DNA from: Deinococcus marmoris DSM 12784 | GTDB taxonomy: Bacteria; Deinococcota; Deinococci; Deinococcales; Deinococcaceae | Reading direction: 5' to 3' | Length of the DNA: 64,000 bases | Assembly: GCF_000701405.1 (NCBI RefSeq) | Contig: NZ_JNIV01000006.1 | Span: 1 to 64,000 of the forward strand | Shown here: positions 54,394 through 63,741 of the stretch, piece after piece | Position numbering within the stretch: position 1 is the stretch's first letter | Layout of the letters: the number at the start of each line of letters is the position of its first letter | Made by a program: the position numbers and the translations under genes | Notes under the pieces: generated by a model | Database searches by the model: none | Told to the model about the DNA's origin: nothing | What the model saw: only the letters and a program-made list of their open reading frames with translations

Positions 54394-56373
54394 TCAACGC
54401 CACCAGTTCAGCGTGTTCCCATCGCGCACCAGCAGCCCTTTGCCCTCTGGCGTGAACGCCGCCGTGGGTTGCGGCACCGGCTGGCCGCAGCCGAAGAAGC
54501 GCGTCAGCCCCGCGGTCAGGGCAGCCGATAGCTTCACCTCCCGCCGGGCCTCCAGATCCGCGAGGCGCAGGCCGTAGAAGGCCCCACCGCAGCCGTCGCC
54601 CGAACCCTCCCCCAGCAGCACAAAGCGGCGATCCGGCGCGTAGTCCAGCAGGCGCAGGCCCCGGTACGCCTCTTTGGGGTCGCCCGTCCGCAGGGTCAGC
54701 CCAGGATCGGCCTGCCCGGTGCGCGGGTCGAACCGGTAGAGATACAGGTCGAACTGTTCAGTCTGCTCCTTGATGCGCCGCGCCACCCCGCGCACCACCG
54801 CACGGCCGTCGGGGCTGGGAAGGAGAAAGGGGCGGTAGTCTGCTCGCCACGCCTCCTGCCACAACGTTCCGCCGCCGGGTCCAGTCACGCTCAGCCGGGA
54901 CTCGAACTCGCCGCTGGGCAACCGCCGAGACGCCACCCGCAGGCGCAAGGACCCGGCGGGCTGGGTGCTGGCTTCCTGGTTCAGTACCCGTCCGGTCACC
55001 GCGTCCCAGGTTCGGCTGCGCCAACTGCTGCCGCCCCCGTCCTCGAAACGTGCGAACAGTGTCCTGGGACCCGCAAAGCTCACCTCCAACTGGTACGCAT
55101 CCTCGGGCAGCGTCAGCGTGTGCAAGGTCCGCCCGGCACGGTCGAGCACCGCCACACCGCCTGGCCGCGCCGCAGCGATGAACCGTCCGTCTGGGCTGAG
55201 GGCCAATCCGCTGACGCCCTCCAGTCCTGGCCCACCTAGCGGCTGACCCTGACGGCCCGGACGCAGGGTCCGCAGTTCGCCCTGCCCGTTCCCGGTGTCC
55301 AGCGCCACCAACGCGCTGCCTCCTGGCAGCGGCACCGACGCAGTGACGGCCGCACCCAGGGGGCGCATGAAGGAGCCATCGGACACGCGGCGCACTTCCG
55401 GCACGCTGCCGCGGCGCACCGTCATGAACAGCGTGCCGTCCGGCGAGGGCACGGCGTCACGCAGTTCGCCCGCACCGACGGTCCAGCGGGGAAACTGACC
55501 GCTGAGGCCCCAGAGGCTGACGCTCTGCCCGCTGGGGCTGGAGGTGCTGGAGGTCGTCCGGGGCGCCGCGGTCAGCACCCGCGCCGCGTCCACCCAGCGC
55601 ACCTGGGGCTCCTGTTGGGGCTGCACCCCGAAGCTTCCCAGCACCTGTCGCGAGACCACCTTGCCGTCCCGCGTCGCCACGTCCAGGTACAGGGGCGCCG
55701 CCGGGTCGTAGGTGCGTTTCGCCACGCTGCGGAGCGCCGCCACCCGCGTGCCGTCGGGCGAGGATTCCACGTCCAGCACTTGCCCGGCAGGCAGGGTGAT
55801 CTCGCTGCTCGGCCCTTTGTTGCCCTCCAGGCGCAACGTCGCCCGTCCCTTCTGAGGGGCAAGGACCGTCACGCTGTACCCGCCCGCGCACCCGCCCGCG
55901 CGCCCCGCCGCACGGGGGCAGAGGTCACCCAGCACGGCCCGGCCGTCGGCCCGCAGGGTGTAGGCGGTCTGGTAGGACTTTGCTTTCACATAGCCCCGCA
56001 CCCGGATGAACGGTCCTGTGAGCGCCCCACCGTCTGCACGGTAGCCGTCCAGCCGCAGGCGCGGCCCGAAGGCCGCGGTGGCATCTGGCAGGCTGGCAGG
56101 GGGGCTGAGCGTGGTGCGGGATACGGGACGCCCGCTGTGCACGTTCCAGCGGTACAGCACCCTCGCGCCGTCCAGGGTGTAGGCCGTGCCGTCTGGCCCC
56201 CAGGCCAGTCCGCCTGCGAAGCCGGCGGAGCTGCTCAGCGTGTCGAAGGTGCCCGAGGCGTGGCCGTCGACGCGGGCCGTGCCGTCTGGCGACGGCTGGA
56301 GGGCACAGGCGGCGCCAGGCCACAGGGTGCAGGTCAGGGCGGCGAGCAGCAACGCGACACGGTTCAGAGGCAT
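54394..56373 (-). CDS. Secreted beta-propeller-like protein
   Basis: 659 residues, signal peptide about 1-24 (ACA-LQ). Multiple WD40/Kelch-like blades of the SPDG type (SSPDGTRVAALR, LSPDGRFIAAAR, PSPDGTLFMTV, FTPEGKGLLVR). A periplasmic or surface binding scaffold. Function unknown. Confidence 0.7.
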   Translation of the reverse strand: MPLNRVALLLAALTCTLWPGAACALQPSPDGTARVDGHASGTFDTLSSSAGFAGGLAWGPDGTAYTLDGARVLYRWNVHSGRPVSRTTLSPPASLPDATAAFGPRLRLDGYRADGGALTGPFIRVRGYVKAKSYQTAYTLRADGRAVLGDLCPRAAGRAGGCAGGYSVTVLAPQKGRATLRLEGNKGPSSEITLPAGQVLDVESSPDGTRVAALRSVAKRTYDPAAPLYLDVATRDGKVVSRQVLGSFGVQPQQEPQVRWVDAARVLTAAPRTTSSTSSPSGQSVSLWGLSGQFPRWTVGAGELRDAVPSPDGTLFMTVRRGSVPEVRRVSDGSFMRPLGAAVTASVPLPGGSALVALDTGNGQGELRTLRPGRQGQPLGGPGLEGVSGLALSPDGRFIAAARPGGVAVLDRAGRTLHTLTLPEDAYQLEVSFAGPRTLFARFEDGGGSSWRSRTWDAVTGRVLNQEASTQPAGSLRLRVASRRLPSGEFESRLSVTGPGGGTLWQEAWRADYRPFLLPSPDGRAVVRGVARRIKEQTEQFDLYLYRFDPRTGQADPGLTLRTGDPKEAYRGLRLLDYAPDRRFVLLGEGSGDGCGGAFYGLRLADLEARREVKLSAALTAGLTRFFGCGQPVPQPTAAFTPEGKGLLVRDGNTLNWWR

Positions 56374-56934
56374 GGCCCCACGCTACTGTCCCCCTTGACC
56401 GGGAGATGATGTCTGGGCGAGAAGAGGAGACTGACTTTACCTGGACGCCCTGCATTCACTGGGCGGGCCGTGACTGCGACGTGTCTCTCCCAGCCGTTCG
56501 TCAGGGGCGCGGTGGACGCCGGGTCACTGCGTTCGCCATGTCGCCTGTTGCCGCACGCCTCCAACAGCCACGCTTTGCCGACAACCCAGCGTCCCTGCCT
56601 GCCTTGCGAGAACGAACGTGGTATGCGCTGGGTGTCGAGCTTATGCGTCGCCTGCGGCCTTGAGGTATTGATAGACCGTTTCCTGGCTGCTGGCGTACGA
56701 CCTGGACCGGATGAGAGGCTTCTTTCCAGAAGCCCAGCGCCCGCCCACGCCGGGACCTTGAACTCGAATGGGCGCGGCGGGCCACTGTCAACCCAACTCC
56801 AGCATGTCCTCAGATTCCCGTGTCTATCACGGGCTCCAGCCTTTGCACCAGGCAGCGTGTTCGTCGATAGTTCGGCCCCACGAAGCTGCTGCCCGGCGCG
56901 CCGCGCGCCACCGAGCACCGCGGTCCAAAAAATC
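56374..56934. other. Gap with a gene tail and no intact gene
   Basis: A minus frame at about 56655-56770 ends SYASSQETVYQYLKAAGDA and TAA, an HTH-like tail of some lost recombinase or regulator, without a start. The only other item is repeat family 2, copy 4, at 56797. Confidence 0.4.
56797..56865 (+). repeat. Dispersed repeat family 2, copy 4
   Basis: CAGCATGTCCTCAG, CCCGTG-TCTAT-CACGGG stem-loop, CTCCAGCCTTTGCA, GGCAGCGTG. Close to copy 1. Confidence 0.65.
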
Positions 56935-57240
56935 CTACTCCAGCGGGATCAACTCAGCAACCAGCCGCTCCCAGCCAGCCGCGCGAATCTCCACCCAGAC
57001 GGCCTGGGGGATCCACCGAGGTCTGCGGCGCCGCGCGTCAATCAGGATGTCCTCGATCACCTCGGCCAGAGAAAATTTGAGCCCGCCCCGCGCCCCCGCC
57101 TCACAGGTGAAAATCGCGTAGGCGTGGGCCTGCCGGCACTCCTCCAGCAGTGCCAGGTCGGAGAGTGACTCAGCGGTGATCTTCTGCGTGCCAGAAAGGA
57201 CCAGCGGCGCCAGCCTGTCCGGGCAGGTCGGGGCGCTCAC
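56935..57240 (-). CDS. Small-gene cluster, member E (101 aa)
   Basis: Last gene of a coupled run. Starts with four-base overlap with member D (ATGA-type). Phrase APLVLSGTQKITAESLSDLA is close to the start of member C (APLVLAGAGLMPGDLRLAA), so the two share an N-terminal motif. Soluble; no family recognised. Confidence 0.6.
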   Translation of the reverse strand: MSAPTCPDRLAPLVLSGTQKITAESLSDLALLEECRQAHAYAIFTCEAGARGGLKFSLAEVIEDILIDARRRRPRWIPQAVWVEIRAAGWERLVAELIPLE

Positions 57241-57638
57241 GTCCGCAGCTCCGCGGCCACCAGCGCCGCGTGCAGCAGGCTTGAGGTGGTGGCGAGCACC
57301 GTGGGACGCCCGTCCACGTCCGCGCTGACGGTCCAGGCCGTCTCCTCGCCGGCCAGCGCCGCCCGCATGTCTGTTGAAGCCAGCGTCAGGTTGTCGTGGT
57401 CAAGCCAGGTGGTCATAACGACGCCGCGTGCGTCCGTGGTCAGCGCCCAGGCCAGCTGCTCGTCGGTCAGCCGCTCAGCCAATGCCAGGGCCTCGGGCGG
57501 CAGCCTCTCCCCGGCCAGGATCCGCGCGAGGAAGGCACCTCTCGCATGCTCAGGGGCCACTGTCGGCGCCGCTCTCCCGGCGCCCGGAGTCAGCAGGTCT
57601 GCCGCGGGCCGCAGATGGTGGCGGGGACGGCGGTTCAC
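57237..57638 (-). CDS. Small-gene cluster, member D (133 aa)
   Basis: Starts at GTG 57638, overlapping the stop of member C (GTGA). Contains ARILAGERLPPEALALAERL and TDEQLAWALTTD, the phrase shared with member C. C-terminal half beta-rich (WTVSADVDGRPTVLATT). Function unknown. Confidence 0.6.
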   Translation of the reverse strand: MNRRPRHHLRPAADLLTPGAGRAAPTVAPEHARGAFLARILAGERLPPEALALAERLTDEQLAWALTTDARGVVMTTWLDHDNLTLASTDMRAALAGEETAWTVSADVDGRPTVLATTSSLLHAALVAAELRT

Positions 57639-57988
57639 GTCGCCCAGCGGTGCGACTCGCCAGGGCTCCAGACGCCGGCGATCAGCGCGGCCGCGTAGAG
57701 GGGGGCCGCCTCGGCGCTGAACGTGGGGGGCCAGATCACGTCGTACTTCGCACTGCGCTCCACCAGCCACGCACCCCCACCGTGACAGGCAATCCCCAGG
57801 CGCAGGTGCGGCGCATCCATCACCAGCAGCGCCTCGCCCTGGCCCAGCGCCAGGACCTGCGGCACCAGACGGAGCGCCCACGCCAGCTGCTGGTCCGTCA
57901 GCGCCGCGGCCAGGCGCAGGTCGCCCGGCATCAGCCCTGCCCCCGCCAGCACCAGCGGCGCCAGGGCGGGGGGCAGGGTGGGCGGCAT
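57635..57988 (-). CDS. Small-gene cluster, member C (117 aa)
   Basis: Start ATG 57988. Contains APLVLAGAGLMPGDLRLAAA and LTDQQLAWALRLV; a C-terminal half-barrel-like stretch follows (LRLGIACHGGGAWLVERS). The ILAG...LTDxQLAWAL phrase also occurs in member D. Not recognised. Confidence 0.6.
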   Translation of the reverse strand: MPPTLPPALAPLVLAGAGLMPGDLRLAAALTDQQLAWALRLVPQVLALGQGEALLVMDAPHLRLGIACHGGGAWLVERSAKYDVIWPPTFSAEAAPLYAAALIAGVWSPGESHRWAT

Positions 57989-58026
57989 GGCCACAGGGTC
58001 GCTCTGGCGGCCCCTCGCGCGCAAGC

Positions 58027-58320
58027 CTACCCCCACCGCTCCACCATCTCGGCCACCAATTCCCCCACCTCCGCAGCCAGGGCCTCGCTCAGCGGTGCGC
58101 GCGCGCCCCAGCCCGCCGAACACTGCCGGTACAGCGCGCGGAGCAGATCATTGCCATAGCCCGACGCCACCCACCGCGCCATCTCCGCCCAGGCGACGGG
58201 CTCGCGTTCTCGCACCCGGGCCCACAGCGCTCTCGACTGTGGATCCCCATGCACGCGCCCCGCCAGGATCAGCGCGTCCACGCGGGCCTGGAGTTGATCG
58301 GAGGTCAGGTCCGGGCTCAC
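58027..58320 (-). CDS. Small-gene cluster, member B (97 aa)
   Basis: Starts at GTG 58320 overlapping the stop of member A (GTGA). Phrase DALILAGRVHGDPQSRALWA, then helical. Soluble, unknown. Confidence 0.55.
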   Translation of the reverse strand: MSPDLTSDQLQARVDALILAGRVHGDPQSRALWARVREREPVAWAEMARWVASGYGNDLLRALYRQCSAGWGARAPLSEALAAEVGELVAEMVERWG

Positions 58321-58610
58321 AGTGAACCCCAGATCAGCGCGGCCTCGATGTCCACCCTCAGTGGCGCGAACACCGGTAGGGTCAACGAGTGGTGCCACAG
58401 CGCGAGTTCGAGCTGGCCAGTGGGTTCGCACTCCCAGCCGCTCCACCCCGACAGTGGGTGGGGGCAGCGCGGCGCTAGGCCGCCGGCGCAGGCCCGGGCG
58501 AGAACCTGAAGGGCGTCATGCTGGGGGAGTTGATTGAGCAGGGCGCGGGTGATGTGAGTGGTGGGAAGACCGGCGAGGATCGCTGCGTGCAGTGCGGGGG
58601 CGTGTGTCAT
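58317..58610 (-). CDS. Small-gene cluster, member A (97 aa)
   Basis: First gene of the cluster, ATG 58610. Phrase AAILAGLPTTHITRALLNQL, the cluster's ILAG start motif. Soluble and helical, then beta (WHHSLTLPVFAPL). Unknown function. Confidence 0.55.
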   Translation of the reverse strand: MTHAPALHAAILAGLPTTHITRALLNQLPQHDALQVLARACAGGLAPRCPHPLSGWSGWECEPTGQLELALWHHSLTLPVFAPLRVDIEAALIWGSL

Positions 58611-58638
58611 GTTGTGATGCGAATTGCTGCACCGAAAA

Positions 58639-58662
58639 GCGCCCCCAGGTTCCCGGGGGCGC
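58639..58662 (-). terminator. GC-rich hairpin terminator
   Basis: GCGCCCCC pairs with GGGGGCGC over an eight-base loop. On the minus strand TTTTC follows, so it can end the CBASS transcript that stops at 58972, before the small-gene cluster begins at 58610. The 58663-58971 stretch has no convincing gene; a weak Pro-rich minus frame overlaps the hairpin. Confidence 0.65.
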
Positions 58663-58971
58663 GTCTTTCTTCTGCTCTCCTTCAGGAGCGTTGGTGTATG
58701 GGGCCTCGTCGACGGGGGCGCCGCTGATGGGCATCGGGCGCACCTCGCAGCTCCCGTCGCAGGGCCGGTCCGTGTTGCGGGTGGAGCGCTGGTCTGGGGG
58801 AGTTGGACTCACTCGGCGGCGGTGATCACAGAGACGGCTACGCCGTCTGGCGGATTCGCGCCAGTACCAGATCAGGCAGACTTTGACTCAACGCTGCGGC
58901 GCCCTAGACAGGCATCCTTCCACTCAATGAATCTGACTAATGAAGGTGGTCAGGAAGGGGCCCGCTGGCTG

Positions 58972-59460
58972 TTAGTGGTCATCGGTGGCCTCCATTCGGC
59001 TTTCTAGAATGAGGGTTGCCTCGCGGGCGGGAGCCCCAGGCAGGTAGATCCGCGCCGCCGCCTCAAGTGCGCCCGCGCGTCCCAGACGCACGAGCAGCAG
59101 CACAGCGAAGTTCGCCCCGATCCACAGGTCGTTGACGATCCCCTCCATCGTGCCAATGTCTGTGGGACTGGGCACCAGCGGGTGACAGGGGTGCGAATGC
59201 CACTCTCCCAGGTAGTTGAAGCGGCGTGGGTCATGCCCGTGCTGCTCGGCGAAGCGGTCCAGCGCCACGGTGTGGCTCTCGGCCTGCCGGACGAAGCGCG
59301 ACGCCGTGCCCCCCTGAGTCTGAACGGTGCACTCCACGATTCGGAAGAGGTTCTCGCCCACATGCTCGCCCATCAGGACGCCGCCGATCTCCCGTGAGCC
59401 AGCCCGTCGCAGCGCGGTCACCAGCTGCTGGGCCAGGGATGCGGGCAGCAACAGCTTCAC
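58972..59460 (-). CDS. cap3: CBASS Cap3, JAB/JAMM isopeptidase
   Basis: 162 residues. JAMM zinc site complete: Glu24 (SREIGGVLMG), His88 and His90 (GEWHSH), Ser98 and Asp101 (HPLVPSPTD). Cap3 removes the CD-NTase from targets to which Cap2 has joined it. Start overlaps the Cap2 stop by four bases. Last gene of the CBASS operon. Confidence 0.9.
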   Translation of the reverse strand: MKLLLPASLAQQLVTALRRAGSREIGGVLMGEHVGENLFRIVECTVQTQGGTASRFVRQAESHTVALDRFAEQHGHDPRRFNYLGEWHSHPCHPLVPSPTDIGTMEGIVNDLWIGANFAVLLLVRLGRAGALEAAARIYLPGAPAREATLILESRMEATDDH

Positions 59461-61220
59461 CCCTTCGAATCCTCGAGGATCGCCTGATACCGCCCGATCA
59501 GCTCAGCCTGCTCTTCGGCCGAAAGTTCTTCTTCCTCGGCGTGCGGGGCTGGCCACTGATCCGCTGCCGGCATCGCCACCGGCAGGGTCTGGAACGGCTG
59601 ATCGAAGACCCAGCCGGCCCGGAAGCCCAGCAGGTACATCGAGTATGGGTAATGACTGTCCTGCGGGCGGGTGATGACGTCCAGCGCGAGCTGGACCACG
59701 TGATTGGCCATGACCCCCACGTCGGCGTCCGTGGCGAGCAGTGGGGCTTCGCCAGCGGTTCCCGCTGAATATGGCTCTGCCGCCCAAAGCTCCTCCTCGT
59801 GAGGATGCTTACGGCAGAACTCCTGGTACATGGCCCGCATCTGCAACGGGGTGGGGTCGATGCCCGGACGGCTGCGCGCCACCAGACCCCCCAGGCCTCC
59901 CCCGTAGGTCTGTCCCCACACCAGCGGAACGTGGGACCGGGTACTCACCATGCTCAGCAGGTTGAAGACCTGCCCGTCTGCGGTGGCGTCAATGATCAGG
60001 TCGCACTTCCCCAGCAGTCCGATGATCTCGGCGTGGCGCTGGCTCGACTCCTGTCCGGCCAGCTGGAGCGCGTGGGTGGCCACCACCGCATCGGGCACGA
60101 TGCCCTCGATCGCCTGCCCCACCGCGTCGACCTTGTGCCGTCCAACGGAGCGCCAGTCCAGCGCGTGGCGCACCAGATTCCCCGGCAACAGCACATCATC
60201 ATCGACCAGCCGGAATATTCCCACTCCGGCCCGGGCCAGGGACAGGGCGACCTTGCTGCCGAGAGACCCCAGACCCACGATGCCCACGGTGGCGCTCAAC
60301 TCTGCCCCATGCTCCTGCCGGGCCTCGCCCAGGTTATCCGGCAGCAAAGCCACGCGGCGCACCTGCTCGCGGTCTGCGTCTCCTCGCACGAGGTAGCCGT
60401 GGATCCCGTCCTCGGCGTCGATCAGGATGGCCAGGGCGAGCACCGCGGTGTCCTCGAGCGGGCGCTCGGGGTTGTGGGGCCAGTGCGACACCCCAGCGTC
60501 CTTGAGAAGGCCCACCAGATCCTGCATCTTCGGGACTCCGCGGAAGAGATGGCCGGGAATCGATGTTCTGAAGGCGAAGCCTGGGAATGCGCAGGCGTCC
60601 TCTGCGTCGATCCTGTCCGGCACAGTCGGGTCTTGCCACGCACCAGCCGTCGTTACGATCAGGACCTTGTCGGGCGGCACAATCACGCCGCGGAGGGGAA
60701 GGGGCTCCCTCAGCGTCAGTCCACCCAGAAGGGAGGCCATGCGGTTGGACAGAAAGCCCCGCAGGTCCGCCGACCGCAGGGCTTGGCCCAACGATTCCTC
60801 GTGCCTGGACGGCGCGTCCACTCCAACGACCTCGGTGTCGCCCAGGGGATTCTCCAGCGCCAGCAGGCGATAGGTGCTGCACAGCAGGTCGACTCCGGTC
60901 AGGCTGGGATGCCAGTTGTCGGGACCCCACTCCAGGCACAGCACCCCACCCGCCCCGTACTGGTGGAAGGACCAGCGCCGCTCGTCGCCCAGCGGCTTCA
61001 CCGCCGGGGCCAGATCGGGGAAGTGCTCAGGGTAGGTCAGGCGCACTGCGTAGGCGTGGCCGTGGACATGCAGGGTGGCGTCGCAGCAGAGCCGGCCCTG
61101 CACCATACGCCAGCGTGTGCAGGAGAGCCACTCTGCTGTGGCCTCCATGGCGGCGATGGACCGCGTTTCCAGGAGGAAACGCTGCTGGTCGGCCATCCAC
61201 CACGCCTGCAGCTCAGGCAA
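59457..61220 (-). CDS. cap2: CBASS Cap2, E2-E1 fusion
   Basis: 587 residues. N-terminal 150 or so form an E2-like fold with catalytic Cys95 (GVLCLEWGPDNWHPSL). The C-terminal 300 are a ThiF/E1 domain: GIVGLGSLGSKVALSLAR nucleotide motif, then VDDDVLLPGNLVRH and DLIIDATAD. It adenylates and transfers the C-terminus of the CD-NTase to target proteins, priming the cyclase. Overlaps the CD-NTase gene by eight bases. Confidence 0.9.
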   Translation of the reverse strand: MPELQAWWMADQQRFLLETRSIAAMEATAEWLSCTRWRMVQGRLCCDATLHVHGHAYAVRLTYPEHFPDLAPAVKPLGDERRWSFHQYGAGGVLCLEWGPDNWHPSLTGVDLLCSTYRLLALENPLGDTEVVGVDAPSRHEESLGQALRSADLRGFLSNRMASLLGGLTLREPLPLRGVIVPPDKVLIVTTAGAWQDPTVPDRIDAEDACAFPGFAFRTSIPGHLFRGVPKMQDLVGLLKDAGVSHWPHNPERPLEDTAVLALAILIDAEDGIHGYLVRGDADREQVRRVALLPDNLGEARQEHGAELSATVGIVGLGSLGSKVALSLARAGVGIFRLVDDDVLLPGNLVRHALDWRSVGRHKVDAVGQAIEGIVPDAVVATHALQLAGQESSQRHAEIIGLLGKCDLIIDATADGQVFNLLSMVSTRSHVPLVWGQTYGGGLGGLVARSRPGIDPTPLQMRAMYQEFCRKHPHEEELWAAEPYSAGTAGEAPLLATDADVGVMANHVVQLALDVITRPQDSHYPYSMYLLGFRAGWVFDQPFQTLPVAMPAADQWPAPHAEEEELSAEEQAELIGRYQAILEDSKG

Positions 61221-62328
61221 AGCCTTTGGGCCCCTTTGGTGCGACTGGATGGCTGGGGAAAGTCAGGGAGGGTGTGGCCGCCACGGACATCAGCCCAGCT
61301 TGACTGGTGGATGTGCTCTCAGGGAACTTGTCGCCCAGCAGTTCGCGCCATGCGTCCGCGCTGGCCTTTGGCGTGGCGGCGTCCAGCGCCTGGCGCGCGA
61401 GCGTGGCCGCCCCGGCGATTTCTGTCATGAAGACCTGGAAGTCCGCTGGATTCTCCTTGACGCGCCGCAGCACGTCATGCGAGGGCACGCCGTGGTCAGG
61501 CAGAAAGGGGACGATCGTCCCGCTGCCGTAGCGCCGAACCATCTCCTCAAGCGTCCGGGTGATGCCCTCAGCCACGCTGGTGATGTCTGACGGGCAGCAC
61601 TGGCCGATCAGGTGTTCGAGTGGGTAGCCCTTGGGGTGCTTGGGCAGCGCCGGGTTGTTGCGCTTCCACCACTTCAGGGCCTTGACCACGTTGATGTAGT
61701 GACCGGCCGTCGCCGCGTTCTTATCCCGGGTCCAGACGATCTGCGCCAGCGGGTGCGTGGGGTCCCAGCAGTCTAGGTCACGGTTGGGGATATACAGGGG
61801 CTCCTGCTTCCACTGAGCCTGTTTGGCCTGTTCCAGCAGGACCGGGCCCACGTTGAGGCCGTAGTAGTCGCGCTCCTCGTCCAGCCCTGCCAGGTCGGCG
61901 GTGTCGAAAGCGCTGAAGGACTTGACCGCTTCCGTCTGAGCCTCGCTGGGCCCTGAAGTGATCACCAGGTCCAGGTCGACGTCCCCCAGCGAGATGCCGA
62001 TCGAGCGGCCCTGCTTCTGCCACTTCTTCGGATAGTGCTTCTCCGCGAAATCGTAGAACAGCGCCTGAGCCTCGGCCGCCAGCGTGCTCTGCGGAATGGT
62101 GGTGACCACCACGACATCGACGTCCGAGCGCTCGCCCGCCGCGGCACGGATGGCCGTCGCCCGACGGTAGCTGCCCTGGATAAAGGTGGCGACGGTCAGC
62201 TCCCAAAGCTTGTCGTCGTCATTCAGGCGGTCACGCAGAGCACGGTGGCCGCGGCGCATGGCCTTGCGTTGGGTGGCGGTGGGCCGGATGGCGCTCAGGA
62301 AGGTCTCGAAGCTGCTTGTCATGATCAT
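61213..62328 (-). CDS. CBASS CD-NTase
   Basis: 371 residues. Nucleotidyltransferase motif Gly52-Ser53 (QGSYRRAT), Asp69 and Asp71 (RSDVDVVVV), and Asp118/120 (GDVDLDLVIT) are intact, so cyclic-oligonucleotide synthesis is expected. The C-terminus ends PKGPKGFA, a flexible tail for Cap2 conjugation. With a SAVED effector the messenger is probably a cyclic trinucleotide. SD AAGGAG is well placed and the upstream stop lies 13 bases before. Confidence 0.9.
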   Translation of the reverse strand: MIMTSSFETFLSAIRPTATQRKAMRRGHRALRDRLNDDDKLWELTVATFIQGSYRRATAIRAAAGERSDVDVVVVTTIPQSTLAAEAQALFYDFAEKHYPKKWQKQGRSIGISLGDVDLDLVITSGPSEAQTEAVKSFSAFDTADLAGLDEERDYYGLNVGPVLLEQAKQAQWKQEPLYIPNRDLDCWDPTHPLAQIVWTRDKNAATAGHYINVVKALKWWKRNNPALPKHPKGYPLEHLIGQCCPSDITSVAEGITRTLEEMVRRYGSGTIVPFLPDHGVPSHDVLRRVKENPADFQVFMTEIAGAATLARQALDAATPKASADAWRELLGDKFPESTSTSQAGLMSVAATPSLTFPSHPVAPKGPKGFA

Positions 62329-62340
62329 GGGCGGTCTCCT

Positions 62341-63741
62341 TCAGTCGATGAGGATGCTGGGGGTGTAGGCGCCATCGAATTCGTAAAGCTGGATATTGCC
62401 TAGCGTGCGGGACTCCTGGCCTAGGAAGAACATCAGCGCCTTGGGGACAGCGACGAACAGGTGAATTCGTCGCCCTCGCCCAAGCTGCGCGCAGAGCTGC
62501 TGTAGACGGTGCGTGAGCTTTTGGGCCAGCAGATAGGCGTGATCTGCTCCCTGCACGGCCTGACGGCCCACGCTGGGCAGGACGGTTGCCTCAAGCAAGA
62601 TCGACGCAGGAAGGTTCATGCTCACCACCGCCTGTCGAACGTCTGTTTTCAGATCCTGTGCGACGCTCACGGAGACGACGATGTCTTCGCCGGCGCCGAT
62701 CGGCACCTCGTCAAAGTTCCACAGTTGTTCGAAGGGAGCGACAGGTTGCGCGCCGACCTGCCAGACTTCCCCAAACTGCTCGGGCCAGACCCGGGCGCTG
62801 CTGCGCGCGGTGGCCCGTCCCGCTGCGAAGACAACCGAATAGTGGGCCTCAAGGCTGAGGTGCACATGGTCGCCGCTCTTGAAGTTCTGGTGCACGAAGG
62901 CCGCGATCTCCGGCTGCACATGGGTCTTCCACAGTTCGGGGGCGCGGATCACGCGATCGTCGAAGTGGCTCAGACAACAGAGGTGGGCCTCCAGGTCTGC
63001 AACGATGTAATCGGAGTTCCAGGCGTAACTGCGCACTCCCAGACGGCGCACCCTCGCCTGGGTGCGGGGCGGGCCGACATAGAGGTTCTGGTCACGCATC
63101 AGTTGCGTGAGGCCCGCGCTGTCCAGCTTCACCTCGCCCTGGGTAGCAAACAGCTTCCAGGGTAGCTGCTCGTAAGGGTTGTGCAGCTGGCCGCGAGGAA
63201 CGGGGTGAAAGCCGGCGGCGTCCAGTGCACTGTTGAGTCTCGCCTGAACCTCTTCCAGGTCGTGAATTTCCCCCTTGAGCCGCAGCGGAGTCAGCGCCTG
63301 GCGCAATCCAGCGTCATCGACAACCAGGTGTTCGCGCCACTGCTTGCGCACCTGGCCCATGGCCGAACGATCACCGGTGCCATCGAACAGCACCTCCAGC
63401 CGGATTGCGCCTTCCCGACGACTGACCAGTCCGGCCAGCGGATCCTGCGGGTCGATGGGATAGGGCTGGCGCAGGATAAAGCGGGACCCTTGCCCGTTCG
63501 GAGCGTGCTGCTGCTGAACGCGGTGCAGTTTCTGAAGCAATGACTCGCTGGTCGCCCCGATGAACGCAGGGTCCGTCAGATCCGCAAAGCCCACCTGCCC
63601 CTTGTGGGTGACCCGGTACTTGACCTGCTCGTAATCCACATGGGTCTGGCCGCCACGGCCGTCGGGGATGGGTGGGTCATAGCGCAGCATGATGTCGTCG
63701 AAGCCGGACGCCCCCTCGACTTCGAAACCCAGCTCCGCCAC
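62341..63741 (-). CDS. CBASS SAVED effector, Cap4-like nuclease, start disturbed
   Basis: Formal start GTG 63741 gives 466 residues. The N-terminal part (FDDIMLRYDPPI, VDYEQVKYR: Asp15/16, Gln39-x-Lys41) looks like a PD-(D/E)XK (DUF4297/Cap4-type) DNase. About 250-466 is a SAVED-type ligand-binding domain (VGRQAVQGADHAYLLAQK, HLFVAVPKALMFFLGQ). Protein-like sequence continues upstream to 63834 (IAKAISARQGGDDLQ) but without a start codon; a stop lies at 63844-63846. An ATG one frame off at 63854, right after AAGGAG, suggests a two-base loss. First gene of the operon. Confidence 0.82.
   Translation of the reverse strand: MAELGFEVEGASGFDDIMLRYDPPIPDGRGGQTHVDYEQVKYRVTHKGQVGFADLTDPAFIGATSESLLQKLHRVQQQHAPNGQGSRFILRQPYPIDPQDPLAGLVSRREGAIRLEVLFDGTGDRSAMGQVRKQWREHLVVDDAGLRQALTPLRLKGEIHDLEEVQARLNSALDAAGFHPVPRGQLHNPYEQLPWKLFATQGEVKLDSAGLTQLMRDQNLYVGPPRTQARVRRLGVRSYAWNSDYIVADLEAHLCCLSHFDDRVIRAPELWKTHVQPEIAAFVHQNFKSGDHVHLSLEAHYSVVFAAGRATARSSARVWPEQFGEVWQVGAQPVAPFEQLWNFDEVPIGAGEDIVVSVSVAQDLKTDVRQAVVSMNLPASILLEATVLPSVGRQAVQGADHAYLLAQKLTHRLQQLCAQLGRGRRIHLFVAVPKALMFFLGQESRTLGNIQLYEFDGAYTPSILID

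Noticed and set aside
58516..58812. 98-residue minus-strand protein ahead of the small-gene cluster
   Set aside because: Its frame runs through a GC-rich terminator hairpin and the start of member A, and its composition (Pro/Arg/His) is not convincing.
59799..61430. 543-codon plus-strand frame opposite cap2
   Set aside because: Antisense to intact E2 and E1 motifs; no recognisable domain.
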